DNA of 26,368 nt from Lachnospiraceae bacterium (GCA_900751995.1 CAADTP010000077.1:1-26368); one strand, 5' to 3'. Shown: positions 1 through 7,758, counted from the stretch's first letter. A program made the numbers and translations. Notes: a model not told the origin generated them from the letters alone.

Positions 1-201
1 GAACGAGGAAAATATCTGATAAAAGTAGATCGTTATTTTGCATCCAGTAAGATTTGCAGTGTATGCGGAAAGAAAAAAGCCGAATTGTCTTTATCTAAAA
101 GGCTTTATTACTGTGAATGCGGAAACAGAATGGACTGTGATGTAAATGCAGCAGTGAACCTCATGAATGAGGGAAAAAGAATCTTTGCAGAATGTGCATG
201 A
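1..201 (+). CDS. tnpB: TnpB (IS200/IS605 family) C-terminal fragment, 5' end outside window
   Basis: The first 66 codons of the window read through without a stop to TGA at 199-201. They encode the C-terminal end of a TnpB/OrfB protein, the RNA-guided nuclease carried by IS200/IS605-type elements. Visible are the zinc-finger half-sites ICSVCG (about residues 18-23) and YYCECG, then DCDVNAAVNLMNEG, which matches the family's last RuvC motif (usually DRDxNAAxNI) with the catalytic Asp kept. The second half-site is C-x-C rather than the usual C-x-x-C, a small departure that could weaken zinc binding. The gene enters from the left edge, so whether the full protein is intact cannot be judged. The sequence after the stop has the hairpins expected of the element's right end and omega RNA. 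Confidence 0.9.
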   Translation, partial: ERGKYLIKVDRYFASSKICSVCGKKKAELSLSKRLYYCECGNRMDCDVNAAVNLMNEGKRIFAECA

Positions 202-343
202 CAGCACAATACAAAGTCCGTATCCGGACTTATAAAAATCGCGGGGTACGCGAGGATAGCTTGTAGATACTTGGCTCAATAGAGCCATTGAGCAAGAAGC
301 CCCCACTTCAAAATTTATAATTTAAGTGGTGGGAGCATATCAC
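202..343 (+). ncRNA. Probable omega RNA scaffold and right end of the IS200/IS605 element
   Basis: Directly after the tnpB stop there is a run of hairpins: AAGTCCG/CGGACTT (214-220 with 225-231), CGCG/CGCG (240-252), GCTCAAT/ATTGAGC (274-280 with 287-293), and a terminal stem CCCCCACTT/AAGTGGTGGG at about 300-334. The terminal stem resembles the imperfect palindrome found at the right end of IS605-type elements. In this family the non-coding RNA that guides TnpB is made from the tnpB 3' end through the right end, and its guide is the DNA just beyond. The exact boundary (about 340-343, near TATCAC) is inferred; a junction comparison would fix it. The 5' end of the RNA may lie inside tnpB. Confidence 0.65.
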
Positions 344-565
344 TTCTCCCTGTTCCGGATGATCTCTGCTAATTTTCTGCAGAACATCATTCTGTCAAGA
401 AATATCTCAAAATAGTCATACATGGAACAGATATTTTCATCAATCTGAAGATTCAGTGCGATCACAAACTTTTTCAACGCTTGTTTATCCCCCAAAAATA
501 TGTTATGCTGAAAAAAGAATCCTGATTGCACTTTTTATTCTGTATTAAACATGGAGGTTGTTGCA
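344..565. other. Intergenic region between IS right end and the HEPN/MNT pair
   Basis: This stretch holds the DNA flanking the IS right end and the leader of the nucleotidyltransferase gene. A 63-codon minus-strand frame (531 down to 340) begins at GTG with no ribosome binding site and ends at the IS border, so I do not call it a gene. The first ~20 bases (344-363) would be the guide region of the TnpB omega RNA if the border is right. A GGAGG ribosome binding site at 553-557 serves the next gene. Confidence 0.4.
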
Positions 566-856
566 ATGAACTATAATCTGCCGGACCGGATTTTAAGAGA
601 ACTATCTTCTTTTGCGCAAAAATATTCCATCGATAAAATCATATTATTCGGCTCTCGTGCACGAGGCACCAATACCGAAAGAAGCGATGTAGACATTGCT
701 GTATATGGGGGAGATTTTGACAGTTTTTACTGGGATGTAAAAGAAAAAACAAACTCTCTTCTGATGTTTGATATTGTACAGGCAGATGGATTCATTTCAA
801 ATGAACTGGAGAAAGAAATCAAAAAGGATGGTGTTGTTATTTATGAAAAAGCTTGA
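566..856 (+). CDS. mntA: MNT-type nucleotidyltransferase, antitoxin of a HEPN/MNT pair
   Basis: A 96-residue minimal nucleotidyltransferase. The core motif is GSRARG followed by SDVDIAV: Gly29-Ser30 and Asp41/Asp43 match the GSx10DxD signature that binds the nucleotide and metal. In HEPN/MNT systems such proteins neutralise the partner HEPN ribonuclease, in studied cases by adding AMP groups to a residue near its active site. Position 566 is chosen over the upstream in-frame ATG at 551 because GGAGG at 553-557 lies 8 nt before 566 and would otherwise be inside the coding sequence. It overlaps the next gene by 14 bases, consistent with coupled translation. The pair sits next to an IS end, so it could be horizontally acquired. 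Family assignment is secure; the symbol is by analogy only. Confidence 0.85.
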   Translation: MNYNLPDRILRELSSFAQKYSIDKIILFGSRARGTNTERSDVDIAVYGGDFDSFYWDVKEKTNSLLMFDIVQADGFISNELEKEIKKDGVVIYEKA

Positions 857-1253
857 TAACTTCTCAAACTGTCTTTCCATATTAAGAAATGCTGATTTTA
901 AGCTTGCAGAAACGAATGATATCTACAGAACAGGCATCATAGGACAATTTAATCTGACTTTTGAACTTGCCTGGAAAGCTCTGCAGGAAATAATGAAACT
1001 CCATGGTGTTGAAGGTTCTGTGACCGGTTCTCCAAGAGAAATTTTGCAGCTTGCTTACAAAATCGGTTTTCTGAATGACTCCGCAGTTTGGTTACTGATG
1101 TTGAAAAAAAGAAACACATCCGTTCATATATATAACGAAGAAGAAATTGATGAAATGATCATGTTGATCCGTGACAGCTTTCTTCCTGCATTCACTGGCC
1201 TTGAGCAGATTCTTAAAGAAAAGCTCAACGAAGCAGAAAACACCTGGCAATAA
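843..1253 (+). CDS. hepT: HEPN-domain protein (HI0074 family), toxin of the HEPN/MNT pair
   Basis: A 136-residue, mainly helical protein of the family once called 'nucleotidyltransferase substrate binding protein' (HI0074 type). Residues FELAWKAL (about 40-47) and the segment RNTSVH (90-95) are diagnostic; the latter fits the HEPN ribonuclease motif R-x4-6-H, with Arg90 and His95 as likely catalytic residues. The expected role is a ribonuclease toxin held in check by the upstream nucleotidyltransferase. I place the start at ATG 843, where similarity to family N-termini begins; the longer open frame from 768 lies inside the antitoxin gene and encodes no plausible domain. ATG 828 is a possible alternative. 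No plus-strand terminator is obvious; the hairpin at 1292-1333 has its T-run on the other strand. Confidence 0.85.
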   Translation: MKKLDNFSNCLSILRNADFKLAETNDIYRTGIIGQFNLTFELAWKALQEIMKLHGVEGSVTGSPREILQLAYKIGFLNDSAVWLLMLKKRNTSVHIYNEEEIDEMIMLIRDSFLPAFTGLEQILKEKLNEAENTWQ

Positions 1254-1286
1254 CTGAATGTTCCTGCAATGCAGAGACACTGAACA

Positions 1287-1333
1287 TAAAAAGGGAAAGA
1301 ATTCAAAGCTTATCAGCTTTAAACTCTTTCCCT
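1287..1333 (-). terminator. Intrinsic terminator of the rseP operon
   Basis: AGGGAAAGA (from 1292) pairs with TCTTTCCCT (to 1333) and an inner AAAGCT/AGCTTT stem extends it. Read on the minus strand the stem is followed by a T-run (1287-1292). It lies 21 bases past the phosphodiester glycosidase gene and also separates the convergent HEPN gene from that operon. Confidence 0.85.
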
Positions 1334-1353
1334 CTCATCATCACATCAAAAAA

Positions 1354-2265
1354 TCACCATATAGAATCTCCGGCAGAATGGATCATTCCTTCCTCTTCAT
1401 GTACGACAATGTCTTTCCCCTCTGAGCCGCTGCCTGCATCCACAAAATAAAGGATATCTCCGCAGGCTCTCTCTTTTCCTTTGTCGGTCAGCATATTCAG
1501 CACTTTTCCCTGGAAAACCAGAGTTGCCGAACCGCCGCCGTCCAGATTATAGGCATAATCACAGTTCACATCCAGAAAAATCTGCTGCAATTCCTGATAA
1601 GTCATTCCCTGGGAACCGCCATATCCCTTACCGTCTACGACCACAAGATAATAATCTCCCGGATTTACCATTCCAACAGCTGCCCTCTGATATCGGGCAG
1701 TCTGGTGAAACTGTCCTGAAATTTCACAGGCCTTGCCATTTTCTACAAGAGTCGGTCCAAAGCAATAGGTATCCTGCACACCACGATTCAGAAGATCTTT
1801 TGTTGTCATTCCTGCTGCCGCGGTAAACATCCCTCCATCTTCTGTGACACAGAAAATGTTTCCATTTGAGCTGACATCATTGTAGACACGACCGTCTTTG
1901 ATCATCGTCTTGCCTGGTGCCGGCTCCCCTGAGCCATAGGAAAACGCGCTTCCGTTAATACCAATGATTCCATCGTGGGCTGCAAGTTCTTCTGAAGTTG
2001 TCTTTCGCGGATTTCCATAGGTTCCTCCGCATAAGGCAGATTTCAATTGCTTTGTACTAAATGTCTGCACATGAGCGATCCAGTATTTCGTATATCCTGT
2101 ATCTTTCTGTTCTATATTTACTTTCAGGGTATCGGTTTCATAATTCAGGTCGTCCTCTGCATTCTCCTGCTGTTCTGCCGCCAGGATCTCCCCTGTCGGA
2201 TGGCAGATACTGCCACCCAGAAGCAGAGCCGAGAATACAACCGCTGCCATATATTTATATCTCAT
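1354..2265 (-). CDS. Secreted phosphodiester glycosidase family protein (NAGPA-like)
   Basis: A 303-residue protein with a basic N-terminus and hydrophobic stretch (MAAVVFSALLLGG) that reads as a Sec signal peptide, cut around the LAAEQQ segment. The mature part matches the phosphodiester glycosidase (NAGPA/DUF2233) domain: GIIGINGSAF, then YLVVVDGKG, then the family hallmark NLDGGGSATL near the C-terminus. Family members cut sugar-1-phosphodiesters; in bacteria they are linked to wall or exopolysaccharide phosphodiesters, but the substrate here is unknown. ATG 2265 is preferred over an upstream TTG (2292) that lacks a ribosome binding site; GGAG lies just before 2265. It is the last gene of the pyrH-rseP unit, 87 bp after rseP, with a strong hairpin between them that may lower its expression. 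Confidence 0.8.
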   Translation of the reverse strand: MRYKYMAAVVFSALLLGGSICHPTGEILAAEQQENAEDDLNYETDTLKVNIEQKDTGYTKYWIAHVQTFSTKQLKSALCGGTYGNPRKTTSEELAAHDGIIGINGSAFSYGSGEPAPGKTMIKDGRVYNDVSSNGNIFCVTEDGGMFTAAAGMTTKDLLNRGVQDTYCFGPTLVENGKACEISGQFHQTARYQRAAVGMVNPGDYYLVVVDGKGYGGSQGMTYQELQQIFLDVNCDYAYNLDGGGSATLVFQGKVLNMLTDKGKERACGDILYFVDAGSGSEGKDIVVHEEEGMIHSAGDSIW

Positions 2266-2324
2266 AATCTCCAATTCACTTCTTATTCCCAACTATTAAG
2301 TCAAAACCTGCGCCGTCACTGTAT

Positions 2325-2351
2325 ATCCGGCAGTTTGTCAGACTGCCGGAT
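2325..2351 (-). other. Perfect 10-bp hairpin just after rseP
   Basis: ATCCGGCAGT (2325-2334) and ACTGCCGGAT (2342-2351) are exact inverted complements around a 7-base loop, starting 1 base past the rseP stop. There is no T-run on either side, so it is not a standard intrinsic terminator. It may protect the 3' end of the upstream mRNA or act as a weak, factor-dependent pause before the glycosidase gene. Confidence 0.7.
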
Positions 2352-2352
2352 G

Positions 2353-3642
2353 TCAGAAAATTTTCAGGATGTCATTGTACATGACCACAACCATCAACGC
2401 CATCAGAAGCATCAACCCCGCAAAATGGACCATTCCTTCTACTTCCCGGTTGATTGGTTTTCTTCGAATTGCTTCGATGACCAGAAAGACCAGTCTTCCT
2501 CCGTCCAGTGCCGGAAGAGGCAGAAGGTTCATAACCCCAAGGTTTGCTGACAGAAATACTGCCATATTCAACAGGTTCATCCAGAGCATCAGTGTACCCT
2601 CGCTCTTACTCTCTTCGTAAGTCGTTCCGATCGCATCAACAACTCCCACCGGTCCGCTCAAATCTTTAAATCCAAGGCTTCCGGTAACCAGCTGCTTCAG
2701 ACTCAGAAGTGTCGTACGAATCATATACTTCACTTCCAGAACACCATATTTCAGCACGCCCAGTCCACTGGTTTTCTCGTAACCAAGATTGTAAGAAAAG
2801 CCCAGCTGTGGTGTACGGTATTCCTGCGGTGTGATCGTCGCCGTATAATCCAGTCCATCACGCACATAGGTAATCTCCACCGGCTCATCAGAGAGTGGAT
2901 GCTCTTTGAGATAGGCATCGTATGCTTCTCCATCTGCGATCTCCGTTCCGTTGATTGCCGTGATCGTATCTCCCGGCTGCAGACCGGCCATTTCAAGAGG
3001 CATTCCCGCGATCAGAGATTCTACTGTCATGGAAGAAGCATCCGAGCGGTTAAATCCAAGGAGATATCTCACAGATACATCTGGTGTATACTGGATTTCC
3101 TTTGTCTCGCCGTCACGGCGCACTTTCAGTATGACAGTGTCCCCCTCTTTCAGTTCATTCAGATAGCTGTAAACATACAGATCCTTCGCCAGGTCCACAT
3201 GATATCCATTATACTCTGTAATAACATCTCCGGTTTCAAGCCCTGCCGTCTCTGCTGCCGAGTCCTTCTGGACATCCATGATCTCTGCCGGATCATAACC
3301 GACAAATCCTACAATGATCACGGACAGAATAAATGCAAGAATAAAATTAAATACCGGTCCTGCTGCCACAACAGAGATTCTCGCCCAGACCGGGGCTACA
3401 TTAAAAGATCCCGGAAGCTCTTCCTCCGCGGTATCCTCACCGACCATCGCACAGGAACCGCCCAGAGGCAGCAGTTTCACGGAATAACGTGTTTCTCCCT
3501 TCTGGATGCTGAACAGCCTTGGTCCCATGCCAAGTGAAAACTCTGTTACACTGATTCCATTTATTTTGGCCAGAAGGAAATGTCCCAGCTCATGTATCAA
3601 AATGATTGCACTGAAAATGATGATCGCAATCAGAATCTTCAA
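2353..3642 (-). CDS. rseP: RIP metalloprotease RseP (site-2 protease)
   Basis: A 429-residue membrane zinc protease of family M50 that cuts substrates within the bilayer, typically anti-sigma factors or leftover signal peptides. HELGH at residues 17-21 in the first membrane segment supplies two zinc ligands and the catalytic Glu; ALDGG near residue 378 supplies the third ligand region. Between them lie a membrane segment and two PDZ-like stretches (around AAETAGLETGD and EMAGLQPGDTITAING). Two or more hydrophobic segments close the protein. I choose TTG at 3642: AGGTGG lies 4 bases before it and family N-termini begin there. The open frame from TTG 3660 would add six residues. It starts 1 base after the dxr stop, so translation is probably coupled. 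Confidence 0.95.
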   Translation of the reverse strand: MKILIAIIIFSAIILIHELGHFLLAKINGISVTEFSLGMGPRLFSIQKGETRYSVKLLPLGGSCAMVGEDTAEEELPGSFNVAPVWARISVVAAGPVFNFILAFILSVIIVGFVGYDPAEIMDVQKDSAAETAGLETGDVITEYNGYHVDLAKDLYVYSYLNELKEGDTVILKVRRDGETKEIQYTPDVSVRYLLGFNRSDASSMTVESLIAGMPLEMAGLQPGDTITAINGTEIADGEAYDAYLKEHPLSDEPVEITYVRDGLDYTATITPQEYRTPQLGFSYNLGYEKTSGLGVLKYGVLEVKYMIRTTLLSLKQLVTGSLGFKDLSGPVGVVDAIGTTYEESKSEGTLMLWMNLLNMAVFLSANLGVMNLLPLPALDGGRLVFLVIEAIRRKPINREVEGMVHFAGLMLLMALMVVVMYNDILKIF

Positions 3643-3643
3643 T

Positions 3644-4786
3644 TTACCACCTGCTTTCAATCCACTGATAAGTCTCGTTTTCTACTGCAAGAATATCCTC
3701 TAACTTTGGATATTCGATTTTTTTATGTCTTTCCATAGCCTGCCCGATGATATCATAAATATCCAGGAATCTGATCTCTCGATGCAGGAATTTCTTTACT
3801 GCAAGCTCATTTGCTGCATTGAATACCGTCGGCATGGAGCCGCCCTCTCTGGAAGCCCTGATTGCCATCGGAAGTCCCAGGAAGGTCTCCATATCCGGCT
3901 CTTCAAAAGTTATCTGGCCAAGCTTCGCAAAATCAAGGCGGTCGCCGGCAAGATATCTTCTGTGCGGATAATAGAGTGCATACTGGATCGGAAGGCGCAT
4001 ATCCGGTGTTCCAAGCTGAGCAATGATGCCACCATCCTCAAACTCCACCATGGAATGGATCACACTCTGCGGCTGGACCACCACCTGAATATGATCAAGA
4101 TCCACCCCAAAAAGCCATTTGGCTTCCATGACCTCAAGGCCTTTATTTACCAGAGTCGCGGAATCTACTGTGATCTTCTGTCCCATTACCCAGTTCGGAT
4201 GCTTCAGGGTATCCTCAAGAGTCACCTTTTCAAGATCATCTCTCTTTCTGCCACGGAACGGACCTCCGGATGCCGTGATCAGAAGCTTATGTATTTCTTT
4301 GCTGTCTTCTCCATTCAGAGCCTGAAAGATCGCACTGTGCTCACTGTCAACCGGAAGGATTTTTACTCCGTACTCCTTTGCCATCGGCATGATCAGATGT
4401 CCTGCAGTTACCAGGGTTTCTTTATTTGCCAGAGCAATATCCTTACCCGCACGGATCGCCTCGATCGTAGGACGGATACCAAGCATTCCTACGATTGCTG
4501 TTACAAGGATTTCTGTTCCCGGCATGGCCGCCAGTTCAAGAAGTCCATCCATCCCTGACACTACTTTTGTATCAGTGTCCTGGATTTTCTGTGCGAGGTC
4601 TTCTGCTGCCTTCTCATCCCAGACAGCTGCCAGCTTCGGAGAAAACTCCCTGATCTGCTCTTCCAGCTTCTCAATGTTCCTCCCCGCACTGATACCCAGA
4701 ACTTCAATATCCTTATTTGCACAAACAACATCCAGTGTCTGTGTTCCAATAGAGCCTGTAGAACCTAAGATTGCTATTTTTTTCAT
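3644..4786 (-). CDS. dxr: 1-deoxy-D-xylulose 5-phosphate reductoisomerase
   Basis: A 380-residue enzyme, the usual length, that converts DXP to 2-C-methyl-D-erythritol 4-phosphate with NADPH, the committed step of the non-mevalonate isoprenoid pathway. The nucleotide-binding GSTGSIG is at residues 8-14; NKETLVTAG, PVDSEHSA (metal-binding Asp and Glu), ASGGPFRG and NKGLEVMEAKWLF follow in order as expected. A GGAGGA ribosome binding site precedes ATG 4786. It sits between cdsA (31-base gap) and rseP (1-base gap), the common Firmicutes order uppS-cdsA-dxr-rseP, linking isoprenoid supply with use of the C55 lipid carrier. Confidence 0.97.
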   Translation of the reverse strand: MKKIAILGSTGSIGTQTLDVVCANKDIEVLGISAGRNIEKLEEQIREFSPKLAAVWDEKAAEDLAQKIQDTDTKVVSGMDGLLELAAMPGTEILVTAIVGMLGIRPTIEAIRAGKDIALANKETLVTAGHLIMPMAKEYGVKILPVDSEHSAIFQALNGEDSKEIHKLLITASGGPFRGRKRDDLEKVTLEDTLKHPNWVMGQKITVDSATLVNKGLEVMEAKWLFGVDLDHIQVVVQPQSVIHSMVEFEDGGIIAQLGTPDMRLPIQYALYYPHRRYLAGDRLDFAKLGQITFEEPDMETFLGLPMAIRASREGGSMPTVFNAANELAVKKFLHREIRFLDIYDIIGQAMERHKKIEYPKLEDILAVENETYQWIESRW

Positions 4787-4816
4787 AATAACAAAATTCC
4801 TCCTTCCATCCGAAAT

Positions 4817-5611
4817 TTATAAACCAAGAAGCATCTTTGCAAGATAAAAGATGATCGGAGAAGTAAAGATCACACTGTCAAACCGGTCCAGAATTCCTCC
4901 GTGCCCCGGTATCAGTTTGCCATAATCCTTGATTCCCCTGTTTCTCTTGATCGCAGATGCGGCCAGGTCTCCTACCATGGAGATCAGAGCTCCAACTGCA
5001 CAGATCACTGCATATTCCACACCTGGTCCATGAGTGACTGCCGCATAGATCGCACCAAGTGCTGCTGCTCCGACAACACCGCCGACAGCTCCCTCTATGG
5101 ATTTCTTTGGACTTAACACCGGTGCCATCTTATGCTTTCCGATCAGCATTCCCACACAATAAGCACAGGTGTCACAGCCCCAGGAGCAAAGGAAGATCAG
5201 CCATACAATAAATTTTCCTCCCTCCAGATTTCTGGTAAGAAAGATAAAAGACAGCATGACCGCCACATATACGATTCCAAAAAACGCTGACATCACCTGG
5301 TCTGCCTCATATTTGGGGTATGTGAATACATATACAAACATCAGAAGCACCAGCCCCAGAAGAACCGCCATCATTCCATATCTCTCAAAATCCAGAAGCA
5401 GAGATGCATAATACAAAACTGCACCCAGATATCCTGCCATTTCCAGAAGTCCGATTCCATCCTTATGGACTTCCATAGCCTTGTAAAGTTCCTGGATCCC
5501 GAGAAGAGAAACGCAGAGCAGAGTCACAAAGAGCACATATCCTCCGCTGATGATCGTCAGAAGCGCTGCAATTACCAGAAAGATGCCACTGATCAGTCGT
5601 GTTTTAAACAT
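4817..5611 (-). CDS. cdsA: Phosphatidate cytidylyltransferase (CDP-diglyceride synthase)
   Basis: A 264-residue multi-spanning membrane enzyme making CDP-diacylglycerol from phosphatidate and CTP, the branch point for anionic phospholipids. Hydrophobic segments run through most of the protein. The C-terminal family signature is clear: SAIKRNRGIKDYGKLIPGHG followed by GILDRFDS, with the conserved Lys-Asp pair and the HGG...DR residues. GGAGGA lies shortly before ATG 5611. It follows uppS by 2 bases, indicating strict co-transcription and likely coupled translation. Confidence 0.96.
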   Translation of the reverse strand: MFKTRLISGIFLVIAALLTIISGGYVLFVTLLCVSLLGIQELYKAMEVHKDGIGLLEMAGYLGAVLYYASLLLDFERYGMMAVLLGLVLLMFVYVFTYPKYEADQVMSAFFGIVYVAVMLSFIFLTRNLEGGKFIVWLIFLCSWGCDTCAYCVGMLIGKHKMAPVLSPKKSIEGAVGGVVGAAALGAIYAAVTHGPGVEYAVICAVGALISMVGDLAASAIKRNRGIKDYGKLIPGHGGILDRFDSVIFTSPIIFYLAKMLLGL

Positions 5612-5613
5612 AA

Positions 5614-6321
5614 TTACTCCTCCTTGACTCCGCCATATCTCCGGTCTCTTGCATTATATTTCTCAATCGCTTCGATCAGCTCTTTCTTATGAAAATCCGG
5701 CCACGGAACATCTGTAAAATAAAACTCTGTGTATGCAAGCTGCCACATCAGGAAATTAGATAATCTCTGCTCTCCGCTTGTTCGGATCAGAAGATCCGGA
5801 TCCGGCACCCCGGCAGTATCCAGATAGTTTTCGAAGCAGGACTCATCGATCGCATCCGGTGCAACCTTGCCGTCTGCCACATCAGCCGCAAGCTTACGGA
5901 TACTTCTGACAATCTCATCACGACTTCCGTAATTCAGTGCGATCTGAAAATAAAGTTCGTCATAATCCTTGGAAAATTCTTCCAACTGACGGATCTTATC
6001 CTGGATATCCGGTGCAAAAGCAGACGGATCGCCGATTATCTTGACACGCATATGATTCTTCTCGGCACTCTTCATGCACTTCTTAAGATAACTTCTGAAC
6101 AGTTTCATAAGTCCCTCAACTTCTTCCCTGGAACGTTTCCAGTTCTCTGTAGAAAAAGCATAGACTGTCAGATATTTTACACCAAGATCTTTGATATCGT
6201 CACAGATCGTCTCCAGATTTGCACATCCCTTAATATGTCCGTATCCTCTGGGCATTCCCTTTGCCTTTGCCCACCTGCCGTTTCCATCAAGGATAATGGC
6301 AATATGATTTGGTACTTTCAT
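5614..6321 (-). CDS. uppS: Isoprenyl transferase (undecaprenyl diphosphate synthase)
   Basis: A 235-residue cis-prenyltransferase that extends farnesyl diphosphate with isopentenyl diphosphate to C55-PP, the lipid carrier for peptidoglycan and surface glycans. LDGNGRWA (residues 11-18) carries the catalytic Asp12; FSTENWKR, RTSGEQRLSNF, and LAYTEFYF with VPWPDF match the substrate-binding motifs. GAGGAG precedes ATG 6321. It sits 89 bases after frr, with a terminator-like hairpin in that gap, and just ahead of cdsA. Its product is the likely carrier for the glycans made by the transferases encoded further right. Confidence 0.96.
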   Translation of the reverse strand: MKVPNHIAIILDGNGRWAKAKGMPRGYGHIKGCANLETICDDIKDLGVKYLTVYAFSTENWKRSREEVEGLMKLFRSYLKKCMKSAEKNHMRVKIIGDPSAFAPDIQDKIRQLEEFSKDYDELYFQIALNYGSRDEIVRSIRKLAADVADGKVAPDAIDESCFENYLDTAGVPDPDLLIRTSGEQRLSNFLMWQLAYTEFYFTDVPWPDFHKKELIEAIEKYNARDRRYGGVKEE

Positions 6322-6358
6322 AAGATTCTCCTCTTTTTCTCTGGTAAATTTTATACAA

Positions 6359-6385
6359 CAGAAAGAGAGCCTTTTGCCGGCTCTC
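6359..6385 (-). terminator. Weak terminator-like hairpin between frr and uppS
   Basis: GAGAGCC (6365-6371) pairs with GGCTCTC (6379-6385). Read on the minus strand the stem is followed by TTTCTG, a short interrupted T-run. It could trim transcription after frr while allowing read-through into uppS, since the gene order argues for one operon. Confidence 0.5.
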
Positions 6386-6410
6386 CCTCTCCTCTCAGTC
6401 CTGACCGGGA

Positions 6411-6962
6411 TTATACAGTCAGAATTTCTTTTGCTTTGGTATCTACTGCAGCATCGATCTTCTTGATGAACTGATCTGTCAGTTTCTGTACAGCATCCTC
6501 AAGATCTTTGATTTCATCCTCAGAAACATCCTGTTTTGCAAGTTTCTTAAATGCATCATTTGCATCACGGCGAACATTGCGGACAGCAACCTTGGCTGCC
6601 TCACCTTTTTTCTTGACGTCTTTTACCAGTTCTTTACGACGCTCCTCTGTAAGTTCCGGAAGCACCAGACGGATCAGCTTACCATCATTGTTCGGATTCA
6701 GACCAAGATCAGATGTAAGGATTGCTTTTTCAATTCCTTTAATCAGGCTTGCTTCCCATGGCTGGATCTGAATCATACGTGCTTCCGGTACAGTGATGTT
6801 TGCCACCTGCTGGATCGGTGTCGGGCTTCCATAATAATCTACAATGATCTTGTCAAGAATATGCGGATTCGCACGTCCTGCACGGATCGTTGTCAGCTCC
6901 TCCTCAAAGCCTTTCAGTGTCTTGGTCATCTTCTGCTCATATTTCTGAACTCTTTCATCCAT
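6411..6962 (-). CDS. frr: Ribosome recycling factor
   Basis: A 183-residue cytosolic protein, the usual ~185, that with EF-G splits post-termination ribosomes. Diagnostic stretches are TIRAGRANPHILD near residue 25, VDYYGSPTPIQQVANI, ARMIQIQPWE, and LTEERRKELVK in the second helix of the three-helix bundle. GGGAG lies before ATG 6962. It follows pyrH after a 100-base gap that holds a palindromic repeat, keeping the widespread pyrH-frr pairing. Confidence 0.97.
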   Translation of the reverse strand: MDERVQKYEQKMTKTLKGFEEELTTIRAGRANPHILDKIIVDYYGSPTPIQQVANITVPEARMIQIQPWEASLIKGIEKAILTSDLGLNPNNDGKLIRLVLPELTEERRKELVKDVKKKGEAAKVAVRNVRRDANDAFKKLAKQDVSEDEIKDLEDAVQKLTDQFIKKIDAAVDTKAKEILTV

Positions 6963-7001
6963 TTGTCAAATCTCCCTCTTATGATGATTTATTTTATACA
7001 G

Positions 7002-7074
7002 CTAACTGTTCTGTTCACTGACGGTTACTTATACAGTGTTACTGCTCACTCCGTTTAAAGAACTATACAGTTAC
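7002..7074. repeat. Palindromic intergenic repeat between pyrH and frr
   Basis: The ends form a short inverted repeat: CTAACTGT at the left against ACAGTTAC at the right, and the right end runs into the last codons of pyrH. Inside is GTTACTGCTCACTCCG (7039-7054), nearly identical to a motif downstream of eno (12054) and glf (16802). I read it as a copy of a short interspersed element present several times in this window. Confidence 0.55.
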
Positions 7075-7758
7075 TTTTGTACCGTTGAATTTACCGTGAA
7101 CAGTATTGATAATACTGTTTTCTTCTTCAAGTCCGAAAACAAGCATCGGCATTTTCTGCTCCAGGCACATGATAGAAGCTGTAAGGTCCATAGCTGCCAA
7201 CTTCTTGTCAACAACCTCCTGAATGCTGATCTCATCGTATTTTACAGCATTTGGGTTCACCTTCGGATCGCTGTCATAGATTCCGTCCACTGCTTTGGCA
7301 AGAAGAATTGCCTCTGCCTCGATCTCAACAGCACGAAGTACCGTTGCTGTATCTGTAGAAAAATACGGATGGCCTGTACCGCCTGCAAAGAACAGAACCT
7401 TACCCTGTGCAAATCCTTCCTCCACTGCATCCTTTGAATACAGGCTGGTAAATGCACCACATACAAACGGTGTGAAAATCTCTGTGCGAAGTCCGAGATA
7501 TCTGCAGATATCGGAAACATAGATACAGTTCATAACTGTAGCCAGCATACCGATCTGATCTGCCTTGTTACGGTCGATTGTTTCACTGGTACGTCCTCTC
7601 CAGAAGTTTCCTCCACCGATAACGATTCCTACCTGTGTTCCCTCTTCTACGATCGTACGGATCTGCTTTGCAACGGCAATGACTGTAGCCTCATCAAATC
7701 CCTTCTTTTCTGCTCCCGCCAGAGCTTCTCCGCTTAATTTCAGTAAAATTCTCTTCAT
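7063..7758 (-). CDS. pyrH: UMP kinase
   Basis: A 231-residue bacterial UMP kinase of the amino-acid kinase fold, phosphorylating UMP to UDP for UTP/CTP and UDP-sugar synthesis. RILLKLSGEAL at the N-terminus, IVIGGGNFWRG (phosphate binding), DQIGMLATVMN, and FAGGTGHPYFSTDT are textbook family motifs. AAAGGAT precedes ATG 7758. In many Firmicutes pyrH follows rpsB-tsf; here the gene upstream is a lipoprotein instead, so the ribosomal neighbours have been separated. Its UDP product also feeds UDP-galactose, the substrate of the mutase encoded at 16832-17953. Confidence 0.97.
   Translation of the reverse strand: MKRILLKLSGEALAGAEKKGFDEATVIAVAKQIRTIVEEGTQVGIVIGGGNFWRGRTSETIDRNKADQIGMLATVMNCIYVSDICRYLGLRTEIFTPFVCGAFTSLYSKDAVEEGFAQGKVLFFAGGTGHPYFSTDTATVLRAVEIEAEAILLAKAVDGIYDSDPKVNPNAVKYDEISIQEVVDKKLAAMDLTASIMCLEQKMPMLVFGLEEENSIINTVHGKFNGTKVTV

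Noticed and set aside
91..306. 71-codon minus-strand frame over the tnpB end
   Set aside because: It lies antisense to the clear TnpB coding sequence and its omega RNA hairpins; the peptide has no domain character.
340..531. 63-codon minus-strand frame between the IS end and the MNT gene
   Set aside because: It starts at GTG without a ribosome binding site, ends exactly at the inferred IS border and resembles no family I recognise. It may be chance or a disrupted remnant.
2899..3537. 212-codon plus-strand frame within rseP
   Set aside because: It is antisense to a protein with clear zinc-protease motifs and is rich in Cys, His and Arg as expected of a shadow frame.
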